Source: Euryarchaeota archaeon UBA256
Lineage (GTDB): Archaea; Thermoplasmatota; Poseidoniia; Poseidoniales; Poseidoniaceae
NCBI GenBank assembly: GCA_002494645.1
Contig: DACE01000031.1
Span: forward strand, 7,276 to 71,275
DNA length: 64,000 nt
Direction of reading: 5' to 3'
Position numbers and translations under genes: made by a program. The notes under the pieces are model-generated. The model did no database searches and was not told where the DNA came from. It saw nothing but the letters and a program-made list of their open reading frames with translations. Shown piece by piece: positions 34,015 to 43,000 of this stretch (its first letter is position 1; each line of letters opens with the position of its first letter).

Positions 34015-34479
34015 ATGGCCATACGCTCCAAATCAAGAAAAAAGGCTCCCGTTAGGAATGCTTCTTTTGCTGTTCGGCAACTCAGTTGCGGGCAAGTTAT
34101 GCAAACACCACACGCCATGCGCGATACTGATTCCATGGCAACGGTGCTGGATGTCATCACCAAGCATGACTGGGACCACGTGTTCATTGTGAATGCGGAG
34201 GGCGTCCCTCTTGGACGAATTCACGCGGTTGATTTACTCAAAATAGTCGCACAGAAAAGCGTCAACCGTGACATTGCATGGATGCATTCAATTCCGGCCC
34301 AGCAGGTACTGACCCATCCCCCCCTCACCGTTCGCGAGCAAACGCCGTTGCTGAAGGCAGGTGCTCTCATGCTCACACACGACCTGAATCAACTGGGTGT
34401 TGTCGATGATGAAGGAGCACTTGTTGGGGTTGTCGGCCACAACACGGTTGCTCGGGTATTACCGAAGTTCATCCTGTGA
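34015..34479 (+). CDS. CBS-domain pair protein
   Basis: 154 residues: a basic N-terminal segment (MAIRSKSRKKAPVRN) then two CBS motifs (TVLDVITKHDWDHVFIVNAEGVPLGRIH and LLKAGALMLTHDLNQLGVVDDEGALVGVV). CBS pairs bind adenine nucleotides and act as energy sensors, usually for a partner protein. I chose ATG 34015, with GGTGA upstream; the frame reaches 33913. Its stop codon directly abuts the stop of the DUF373 gene, which encodes a membrane protein and could be its partner. Confidence 0.82.
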   Translation: MAIRSKSRKKAPVRNASFAVRQLSCGQVMQTPHAMRDTDSMATVLDVITKHDWDHVFIVNAEGVPLGRIHAVDLLKIVAQKSVNRDIAWMHSIPAQQVLTHPPLTVREQTPLLKAGALMLTHDLNQLGVVDDEGALVGVVGHNTVARVLPKFIL

Positions 34480-35601
34480 TCAGATGCCCCAGTAGCGGTC
34501 TGCTTGAGCCTGCTTTGCCTGTAAGGTACGAACAATCGTGGTGACCATCCAAAGGACAACGACCCAGATGAGTGGCGTTGTGAGGTCGTTGAGAATCATT
34601 TCAACACTGAATTCGTAGGAAGTGCCATCAAGGACGCGAATGGCAATGTCAAGAGCAGTATTGAGGAAGGAGTACACCACCATGCCAAATACACTGAGGA
34701 CGATGAGGCTACCCGAGAACGACCCGCGTTTGAGGCGCAGCAGCATGAAACCAGCAGTCGATGTGAGGAAAGCGATCACGGTCCAAGCGAGAGATGAATG
34801 AATCACGGTGAGCCACAGAACCGATTGTGTCTCTGCCAGGCCTTCTTGAACGCCAAATGCACGCCATCCTTCAGCAACTGCGAAAATTGCACTGAAGAGA
34901 GTGGCGGTCCACAACAAGGAAGAAAACATGGCAGCATCTGCGTTTTCTCGCATTTCTTGGATGACACGGTTCACGGTTGATTCAATACCTGCCCCCTTAC
35001 TGAAGATGTAAAGTCCGAGGACGAGGGGAAGGGCTCCAATGACCACGCCACCAATTTCATTGGGCAACATAATACCAAGTCCCATGATGGCCATGACTAC
35101 GCCAAAAGGAATCATGATTTTTGAACGCCATTTGGGGTCTTCGAGGGCCTTGACGATGTAGTAGTAAGTCCCCTCAATACCCTTGGATTGCTTGACAATT
35201 ACCTTCCTGACGTGGTCAATTCGAACTTGGGATTGGATGATCGGGAGGACGCTTTCGTCTTCTGCGCCGTCGGTCACCAAAATGGCTTGGTCAGGTTGGA
35301 AAGCGGATACGACTTCATCCAGTTGAGCCGCTATCGCTCGGTCTGAACGCATTCCTACCTTCTCGTCGCCTGTGAGAATGGCGATTTCAATCTCGTCATC
35401 CTCACCTTTTGCTTCGACCAGTTCGTCGTTTTTGGACAGGGCTCCAAGAATGGCATTGGTGTCGCTCTCTTCGGGGTCTGCAATACCCAATTTGAGGGCG
35501 GCAGTGAGAACTTGACGACGACCAACAACGGGTCCCCGAATCGAAGTCTTGATCCCTAAGTCGTTATCTCTGTCAACGGTTAACACCAGTGTGCGCGTCA
35601 T
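34480..35601 (-). CDS. DUF373 family membrane protein
   Basis: 373 residues. The N-terminal 150 residues form a soluble alpha/beta domain (LVLTVDRDNDLGIKT, IAILTGDEKVG, AILVTDGAEDE) and the C-terminal 220 hold about six membrane helices. This two-part plan and the opening TVDRDNDLG are typical of the archaea-specific DUF373 family. Function unknown; the Asp-rich strand ends suggest metal or nucleotide binding. Confidence 0.82.
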   Translation of the reverse strand: MTRTLVLTVDRDNDLGIKTSIRGPVVGRRQVLTAALKLGIADPEESDTNAILGALSKNDELVEAKGEDDEIEIAILTGDEKVGMRSDRAIAAQLDEVVSAFQPDQAILVTDGAEDESVLPIIQSQVRIDHVRKVIVKQSKGIEGTYYYIVKALEDPKWRSKIMIPFGVVMAIMGLGIMLPNEIGGVVIGALPLVLGLYIFSKGAGIESTVNRVIQEMRENADAAMFSSLLWTATLFSAIFAVAEGWRAFGVQEGLAETQSVLWLTVIHSSLAWTVIAFLTSTAGFMLLRLKRGSFSGSLIVLSVFGMVVYSFLNTALDIAIRVLDGTSYEFSVEMILNDLTTPLIWVVVLWMVTTIVRTLQAKQAQADRYWGI

Positions 35602-35684
35602 TCTTGTCCCCCCTCCTTGGCCGACCCACTGACCTTCTTTCTTTCAAACCCTTGTGCTTTGGAGTCAAATCTTCCTTTCTTTTA

Positions 35685-37277
35685 TCAAGCCAAACGCATT
35701 TTGACGACACTTGAATCATCCATCCCAGTGGGGGGGTCAACCCAGTCTTCATCGCCAGGTAACACCAAACCCGAGCCAGATGATACTAAACGAGCAGCAA
35801 GGTCACGTTGTCGCTCGACCAGAGAAGCCCAATCCGTTTCTTCATCCTTCCACACATTCCATCGCTTGACATCACGCCAACCACGCACCAAACGAGCATA
35901 CAATTTGAGGTGAATACGGGCAGAAACTGGCCACCACAGCAAAAAGACCGAGAATACGAGAATTGCTGGTAGTTTGGTGATGCTTTCCAACAGCCAATGG
36001 CTGAGCAGTAATTCATTGATTGGACTTGCCCCGTCGAGAAGCGACCAGGTCATGAACGCCGAGGCCAGCATCCACCACAACGGGAAGAATACGACCGCTG
36101 ACAGGACCTTGATTGAACCCAATACTGATGAGTCAATCGCCCGCTTTTTCATCAACCAACTGAGCAGTCCATTTCCTTTGTAGGGTATGTAATTGCCCAC
36201 AATAGCTCCCCATGTGACCAATCCAAACATCCAAACCAAGGCCCAAAGCCAAATGGTAAGAGCCTTGAGATAACCAAAAAGACTGATCTTTTCAGGGCGT
36301 GCATCAATGTCGTAGGGCGTGATGCCACGGCTCTCCAATTCAGCGAAATGAGCTTCGCAATCGTCAGCCAATCGTTGCGTTTGTTGCGGGTCTTGCTGCC
36401 CCAAATATTCCCATCCTGCCCTCAACCTGCGAGCACCGAGAACTGATTCAGCATAACTTGGTTTGACCAACGAACCTCCTGAAAGTCTCTGTTTTTCCGC
36501 ATAGGCCAAACTGCGTCCTTTCCAAATCATGGTTCGCTCCCGCCATGACGTCGTTGAAAGATTGGCTCGCTTCAGTTCCACTTCGATGGCTTCTGTTACT
36601 TCGTTCACCCAACGGCGATCCAGTTCGTCTTGCTCGTCTACATCCTCAATGATTGCTGGAATGGGAGGCAGGTCCATTGCACGCTCGATGACCACCGCAG
36701 CACGTTCCCGAAAGGTTTGAGATTCGGAATAATGCAGGCCGATGGGGACAAGTTGCGGTTCAGCCAAGCCTTCAGCGGCTGCTTTTCTACGCGCTGCGAG
36801 CAGCATTCGGGCAGCGCCCGAGCGCACCCGCTTCACCTCTGAATCTGCATGTGTGACGCCCTCTGGGAAGATGAGAACGCGCCCGCCGTCACCCAAACGG
36901 TCCGATAGCCCGCCAAGCATGGCCTTATTCCTCGCTCTTGAGGCGTCCTTATCAGCAGAATCCTGTGGGCGTTCAATGGGAACAACCCCTGAGGCTCGTA
37001 GAAGGTGTGAAAGGACGGGGAATTTGAACAGCGTGTGTTTGGCGACCGTGGTCAATTTACCGGGAAGCGTAGCCATCATCAACATCGGGTCAATCAGACC
37101 ACTTGGGTGCCATGTGATGAAGAGTACTCCGCCCTCGGGGGGAAGGTTTTCATCATCAACAATGTTGATTTCCCGAAACCAAATTTTGGTTAAAAATCTG
37201 AAAAACCGCCTCATTATTCGATAGGACAGAGGCAAGCGCCCGTCGCCGTCTCGGTTCGGGTCGCGGAGCCAGCGCAT
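35685..37277 (-). CDS. Glycerol-phosphate/1-acyl-glycerol-phosphate acyltransferase (PlsC-like)
   Basis: 530 residues, of which about 25-260 form a PlsC-type acyltransferase domain. The active-site box is WHPSGLIDP (H then D after five residues, as in yeast Gat1/Gat2-type enzymes, not the HX4D of PlsC). Later boxes are VVPIERPQ and LIFPEGVTHAD. The C-terminal part has several membrane helices (LTIWLWALVWMFGLVTWG) and a charged end. It would attach a fatty acyl chain to glycerol phosphate, which is not part of classical archaeal ether-lipid synthesis. Similar bacterial-like acyltransferases are known from marine Group II genomes. ATG start at 37277. Confidence 0.78.
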   Translation of the reverse strand: MRWLRDPNRDGDGRLPLSYRIMRRFFRFLTKIWFREINIVDDENLPPEGGVLFITWHPSGLIDPMLMMATLPGKLTTVAKHTLFKFPVLSHLLRASGVVPIERPQDSADKDASRARNKAMLGGLSDRLGDGGRVLIFPEGVTHADSEVKRVRSGAARMLLAARRKAAAEGLAEPQLVPIGLHYSESQTFRERAAVVIERAMDLPPIPAIIEDVDEQDELDRRWVNEVTEAIEVELKRANLSTTSWRERTMIWKGRSLAYAEKQRLSGGSLVKPSYAESVLGARRLRAGWEYLGQQDPQQTQRLADDCEAHFAELESRGITPYDIDARPEKISLFGYLKALTIWLWALVWMFGLVTWGAIVGNYIPYKGNGLLSWLMKKRAIDSSVLGSIKVLSAVVFFPLWWMLASAFMTWSLLDGASPINELLLSHWLLESITKLPAILVFSVFLLWWPVSARIHLKLYARLVRGWRDVKRWNVWKDEETDWASLVERQRDLAARLVSSGSGLVLPGDEDWVDPPTGMDDSSVVKMRLA

Positions 37278-37319
37278 GTGTCAAGGTATATTTCCTATCA
37301 TTTAGAGAAATCTCCGAAC

Positions 37320-38585
37320 TCATTCGGAATCAGGCTCATCTCTTGAGGGTGCATGCGAATCGTCGGTGGGTTCTGTTGGCTTTGTGGATTCAGATTCCTC
37401 GTTGGTTGTCGAAGATTCTTGACGACCTGTTAGCCGTTTCCAGCGCTGTGTAGCCCTGATGTACTTGAGGGGATGGTCCATCCAAGGTTGATCACATGTC
37501 CTGTTATCGCCGGGCAATACCGGACAATTGTGGTTGACCTTGAGTTTCCCACAGCCTGCAGGCGTGTATTCGTTCTGGTAAACGTGTGCAACCTGGTAAG
37601 ACGTGGTGGATTCGCTGAAATCAGGAGCCCCGCGGAAGAAGCCAACACACGATTCTTGCGGCAGTGCCAGTGTGGCAGCCATCGATGCGAGAAAGAGTCG
37701 GCCGAAGTGATTGACGTTGACACCGTTGGACAAATCTCCAATCGTTTTTTGCATGCACGGGGGCCAATCACTTTCTTCTGCACCAACCAATGCGATGGCT
37801 TCGCTGGTTTTGTTCGCCATTAAATTGCGAATCATACCAACGGGTTCGGCCAAGCGGACTGCGAGGTCCGTGGTGACCTCAGCCATTTTCTCCAAGGCTT
37901 CAGCCTCGATTCCTGCCTTCATTCGTTCCCGCAGGAGGCGAGCGAGTTTTGCCGATGAAGCATATTGACGCTCGTTGTGAAGTTTGACCCAGCCATTCTC
38001 GACATCAACGTTGGGTAAACGCCACCGATGGCCCGTTATTTTTGGACAAATCTCAATGAAATCAGAAAGGCCAACCCGCCAAACCGAAGACGATTGTTGG
38101 CGGAGTTGGCGCATACTCATGCCTTGATTTGCCACCATGCCGACGGCTTGAGCACCCTCCAATAATTCAACCTCCGAAAGGTATGTGTGAGCGATAGGGG
38201 AGAGATTGTCGACATCTTGAATCAGCAATTGTTCCGCCCGTGCTGCTTCTGCTTGAGCCCATCGCGCAATGAGGCGTTCATCCTCACTGGCGCACATGAC
38301 AAGGCGAGCGTAATAGAATGAAAATGCCTCAATTAAGCGCCCTTCCTCGGTGTGTATATCGCCACCAACGACTTGCACTCCATCCTTGGATTGGATGGAA
38401 TCAACGAGACGAATCCTTGCTCTCTGACGGGCTTTTTCCATCCACGGGCCGTCAAGTAATTCGTTGAGGTCGATGCTGTGCCGTTGAGCCATATTCCGTA
38501 TCCAATCGCCAGCTTGCGGCAAGAAGGGGTAGCGTGCAAAGGTCACCTCATCCACGAGCGTCGGGGGCGTCGTGGGGACCGGCAT
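37320..38585 (-). CDS. priL: DNA primase large subunit PriL
   Basis: About 421 residues. Regulatory subunit of the archaeal two-subunit primase that makes RNA primers for PolD/PolB. The C-terminal iron-sulfur domain is recognisable: DWPPCMQKTIGDLSNG with the first Cys, then FGRLFLASMAATL, CVGFF, AGCGKLKVNHNCP and TCDQPW, ending near HPLKYI, as in archaeal and eukaryotic PriL. The N-terminal domain is helical (FARYPFLPQAGDWIR). The last 40 residues are an acidic Ser/Thr-rich tail. I chose ATG 38585; an upstream extension to 38750 would collide with the divergent gene. PriS is not in the window. Confidence 0.87.
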   Translation of the reverse strand: MPVPTTPPTLVDEVTFARYPFLPQAGDWIRNMAQRHSIDLNELLDGPWMEKARQRARIRLVDSIQSKDGVQVVGGDIHTEEGRLIEAFSFYYARLVMCASEDERLIARWAQAEAARAEQLLIQDVDNLSPIAHTYLSEVELLEGAQAVGMVANQGMSMRQLRQQSSSVWRVGLSDFIEICPKITGHRWRLPNVDVENGWVKLHNERQYASSAKLARLLRERMKAGIEAEALEKMAEVTTDLAVRLAEPVGMIRNLMANKTSEAIALVGAEESDWPPCMQKTIGDLSNGVNVNHFGRLFLASMAATLALPQESCVGFFRGAPDFSESTTSYQVAHVYQNEYTPAGCGKLKVNHNCPVLPGDNRTCDQPWMDHPLKYIRATQRWKRLTGRQESSTTNEESESTKPTEPTDDSHAPSRDEPDSE

Positions 38586-38663
38586 AATGAGACGACAGAG
38601 GCCACAGATTATGAAGTTCAACCTCGGAGGTGGATTCTTGACCTCAAGGTGATTCGCGAGGAC

Positions 38664-39392
38664 ATGGATGCGATGGAGTTGAACGGGCTCATCGCCATCC
38701 AACATGAGGTGCGCGCTGATTTTGGGTGGGCCTACGGCGAGGACCTGCAAAGTGCTGAACGGATGTTGGAATGTTTCAATTCTGAAACGCCATTCAGCAC
38801 GCCTTCATGGAACCGTAAGGGAAGGCGAGCCACTTTGGAAGCCTTGAAAGTGGCTCTTGCAGAGGCGGAGAAGATTGTTTTTGTTGGTGCTGCAGCAACC
38901 CGAACCATGCTCAAACGGGACTGGAGTGAGGGGGCGGTGTTTATTGCTGCTGACGGCTCTGTAGGGGCGTGTTTAGGTCTCGTGGACGTCCTTGTTGTCG
39001 TCACGGACTTGGACGGTGGCATCCATCTCCAAGAAGCCGCTGAGCGGGGAACGCCCATGGTAGTACACGCCCACGGCGACAACCAAAACCAATGGGCAAC
39101 ACTTCTCCCCCAGTGGGCAGCGTACAAACCTCCGATGATCTTGACTCACCAAACCGATGAAAACTATGGGGGCATGTTCAATGTGGGCGGTTTTACCGAC
39201 GGAGACCGCGCCGTTTGTTTGGCTTGTTTTTTAGGTGCTGATGAAGGAAAATTTGTTTTTGTGGGCTATTCTACCGAGCATGTGGGTGAATGGTCTGGGA
39301 GGACTGAACCAGCCCAAAAATTGCGTAAATTAGAATGGATGGCGAAGGTGCTCGACCGAATCCATCCTGCTTGGAAGATGCGAACGGCCTGA
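38664..39392 (+). CDS. mptE: 6-hydroxymethyl-7,8-dihydropterin pyrophosphokinase, MptE type (COG1634/DUF115)
   Basis: About 242 residues. Archaeal-type pterin kinase that activates the pterin for tetrahydromethanopterin or folate synthesis. Blocks typical of the family are IVFVGAAATRTML, FIAADGSVGAC, VVVTDLDGGIHLQ, MVVHAHGDN and GGFTDGDRAVC. I chose ATG 38664, where the N-terminus aligns with known members (RADFGWAYGEDLQSAERML); the frame is open from 38478 inside the divergent PriL gene. 78 bases separate it from PriL. Confidence 0.83.
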   Translation: MDAMELNGLIAIQHEVRADFGWAYGEDLQSAERMLECFNSETPFSTPSWNRKGRRATLEALKVALAEAEKIVFVGAAATRTMLKRDWSEGAVFIAADGSVGACLGLVDVLVVVTDLDGGIHLQEAAERGTPMVVHAHGDNQNQWATLLPQWAAYKPPMILTHQTDENYGGMFNVGGFTDGDRAVCLACFLGADEGKFVFVGYSTEHVGEWSGRTEPAQKLRKLEWMAKVLDRIHPAWKMRTA

Positions 39393-39435
39393 TAGAATGT
39401 TCACACGGAATTGAACATAAGCATAAGAAGGTGAG

Positions 39436-40065
39436 ATGCAACCTAGAACTATGACTAAGCGAGGAGGTTGGGTCAACCCTGTGCTCTGGTTGCTTGCGTT
39501 CTTGGTTGTTAACGCCCTTTGGTCGGGGGTCGCTCAGCAAGAGGCTCCCAATGAAGTCAATACTGCAACGCAATTCGAGACCTTCCGTGAAGTTGAGGTC
39601 GCCCCCTTCCTCAATTCCGAATCAGCCATGCCTGCCCGCCTCACGACGTCATTTACCAGTTCAACCATTGACCAGGCAAACGTGAGTTACACGCTACGCC
39701 TCAATAATGAAACCGTCGTGGCAACATGGAGCGGCCTGCTGGATGAAGTACCCCCTGAATGGGCCGGTGATTTAGAACCAGGGACCTATGTGATGGAAAC
39801 GCAAATGGAGGAAGGTGTAATGGTTGAACAGCAACTGTGGATTCAACCCTTCGCCCCCTTCCAAATATACGGTCATGTGCTGCTTAGTGTCCTGCTCATC
39901 GCTACGGCCTTCCTCGAACAAGGGGTGCGCCGCTTCGCCGAACGAATACGGTCTGAAACCGATTCAGCCCCCGAAAAATCACCCTTCAGTGGCCTTCAGC
40001 AAGGCATGCCCGAGGTCATGTTGCCCGAGGGTGAAGATGCCATTTGGCGAGAGCCACTGCGCTGA
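39436..40065 (+). CDS. Membrane protein with two TM helices and outer domain
   Basis: 209 residues: a membrane helix or uncleaved signal (about 12-33, VNPVLWLLAFLVVNALW), a beta-rich outer domain of about 110 residues (LTTSFTSSTIDQANVSYTLRLNN), a second helix (about 143-163) and a charged inner tail. Family not recognised. GGTGAG abuts the ATG. Its stop lies 1 base from the end of the convergent PolD gene. Confidence 0.62.
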   Translation: MQPRTMTKRGGWVNPVLWLLAFLVVNALWSGVAQQEAPNEVNTATQFETFREVEVAPFLNSESAMPARLTTSFTSSTIDQANVSYTLRLNNETVVATWSGLLDEVPPEWAGDLEPGTYVMETQMEEGVMVEQQLWIQPFAPFQIYGHVLLSVLLIATAFLEQGVRRFAERIRSETDSAPEKSPFSGLQQGMPEVMLPEGEDAIWREPLR

Positions 40066-40066
40066 T

Positions 40067-43000
40067 TCAAAGGAAATCTGAAAGCGAAAGTTGCTTGGCT
40101 CGGTCATTGTTGAAGAGGGAATCTGCGCTATCAGCAAGCCAATTTGCATTCTGTCGGGTGTACAAATCCACCCCGTAATGGTCCATGACGAATTGCATCA
40201 CTGCGATGTATTTGCGAACGGCTCCCTCCGATACGGTCAGGGCGAGATTGCCATTGCATTGGCCACCTTCAGATTTAGCAACACCCATGCTTGAAAGTCC
40301 TCGTCCAGTTTCTTTCTTGGGTTGGATGCAATGAGCAGCGAGCGGCATCCTTCGGTAGGAGTGACCGCATTTGAGGCAACGGACTTTCTGTCGCCCGTAT
40401 GCGTTGAGGTTACCACGTAAATCGGGCAAGAAGTGGGAACGAACAACGCTCGAAGCAACTTGGCGGACATCAACTCCCCTCAGGCGATGGCCGAGAGCAA
40501 GTTGTCCGTTCATTTTGTCGATCATCGTATCCAATGTTTTGTAGGCAGAGAGGGCTGGCCCTTGGTCAAGAGCGTGGCAGTCGTGTGTGTAACCATACCC
40601 GCGAACAGCAGCGACTGTGCCCAATCTCCGCTCGACGAAATCCATTCGATGAGCGATGTCCTTTGGATGGGGTTGGAGCAGTGTAGCCTCATAGAAATCG
40701 CGTTCATAGAACCATGCAGAATCAACATTCAAGGCTTCTTTGTCGACTTCGGTCGGGTTCAAGCGCGTGGTCAATACCAGCGGTGCGTCCATTTGACCAC
40801 CGCGGTTTGCGGGTAAAATTTCTCTACTAAAATTGAGTAAACCGTCCATGAGCAGCATAATCGCGTCTTCATCTCCATCGCAATTTCTTCGTTTGGCTGC
40901 GTGAAAGAGGGGGTGTGCATAGCCACCAGAACAGTCTGCCCAACCGATAATTCGCGAAAGAACGCCACCGCTCGTGTGGGGTGCAAGGGCACAGATGAGG
41001 TGCCCCACGAGATCGCCTGCTTTGTCAGCGTTGTAATATGGCTCCATGCCATAATACCGCGTCAATAATTCATCGATGTAGTTCGCAGTTCGTAAAAAGA
41101 AATCACCTGCATCACGAGCGGCAATGAAATCTTGTGGGAACAATTCGAGCACCTGTTCATCATTCTCAAGTGGAGCACCGGTGTAATCGTGAGTGTAGCC
41201 AAGACCTTTCAGGGTCTTCCAAGGGACATCGATTTCTCGTGGCCTAAAATGCGTGACTGGAACATCGCTCATGTCGTAACGGACCGTTCCGTCGCGGAAA
41301 ACGGGGAGCTGGTGTTTCGCCCTGAGAATGCCTTTCTCAATGGGCTCTGGAGTTTGCTCTTTGCTGTTGAGTTTCTTCATGCATTTGACTTGATTTGGAA
41401 GACGGTCAATACCCAAGCGTATTCGGGCATCCTCAACCATTTCAGCCATGCGAATACTCTGGACTTCGCCACGACGTCGTGCCTTTGAGTTGGCGGCTTT
41501 TGGAAGGGTTCGCCCTTCGCAAGCTTCTCCTGCTTTTCCTTCTCCAAATTCGTCGAGGGCACGGTGGTGGCAACGAATGAAGGGGGATTCTTTCTCGCAA
41601 ACGCTGCACACACGGCGTCCCACCTGTACTCGAATCGTTCCTTTGTCGAGGGCGTTATTGAGCAGTCGTTGGTTACCGCCATTCAATTCGATGGGGAATA
41701 ACGAATGTGTCATCGGATTCATAACTCGAGCAGCCGCCTTTTCAGGCCGCCCCATCCTGCATCCAACTCGAACAGGGGCGCTGTGTTCCCATCGGAAATC
41801 AGACAACATCCGCACGAGAGGGAGAATACCATCCACGGCAAGTCCGTCCTCCAATCGCTGAGCGGCAATGTAGCCTTGTGGGTCTCTAGGGCCCTCATCG
41901 ATGACCGAGGCAGCAGCATCGCGCCCCACCTGGTCGGTTTCTGTAATGCCGAGTCCCCGTTGTCGGGCACCGGTTTCTGACGCAATTCGGATGGTTGCTC
42001 GTTCTTTTTCCAAGATGCTCAGGCGTTCTCGTTCTTCATCAAGAAGTTCCTTCGCTTCACGCAGCATAGCAATTCGGTCAGTGACCACCTTTTTTGCATC
42101 CTTTTTCCGCAGGGGTTCTTGCCCTTCTGCGCCAAACCCGAAGGCTTCGAGCAAGGCTTCCCAACCTGAAAGAACGACGAGATCTTCCCCGTCATGGACG
42201 TGCGGTAAGCCAAGCAGCATCATGGACGCTTTCGGAAATCCATGCTGCACCAAACTCCAACCTTCTGGAAATGATGTCGAGAAAATTGGCGGCAAGGGGC
42301 GTATCTGGGGGCCCGGTATTGATGCTGTATCAACATCGGGCAAGACTTCGGGTGCGAGTTCATCCAAAGCGCTTGCCGTCCAGCCCTTCACTGCACCCCG
42401 AAGTCGCATTTGACGGGTAGACGTCCGAGGTTGAACCTCGATGCCATCTTCAAGAGAGGGCGGCTGTCCTTGCTCAAGACTGGCTGATTCCAACAAGTCA
42501 AGGAGAGGAGGGAGCCATTCAATAGGTAAATCACGGAACCACGGATTGTGGGGTGAGGTCAGGGAAGTTCCATACTTCGTTGCCACATTCTGAGCGGTTG
42601 TCCAGTCCATTCGTAGGGTACGGAGTTGCTGGTGCCAAGCGCAACGCACAAGGAATTGTTGATTGCTGTCCTCTGCTTCTTCGGGGCGTATTCCGGGTGC
42701 GCCAGATGGCCACGAAGAACGCACATCTCCCACCAGCCCAATGAATGCCTCCACTTCGGCTTCAGTATCGAGATTCTCGAGGACATCACTGGCCCACCAA
42801 TCCACTGAGTAACCTGCAGGAACCAAGCGCTTGTTGTTCTCCATGAACTCGCCGTAACCAATCACCAATTCGCCATTGTCCCAAACTTGTTTCACGCGAC
42901 TGCGCAGTTTGGAATAACTTCCCGGGTCATCGACGCGAATGAAATGGCCGTCATCCAAAATCACCCACGGGCCTTCTGCCTCATCGCATGGCGTGATGGC

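Noticed and set aside
41901..42413. 170-residue Ser/Arg-rich frame opposite PolD
   Set aside because: Antisense shadow with Arg/Ser bias of a reversed reading; PolD is clearly the coding strand.
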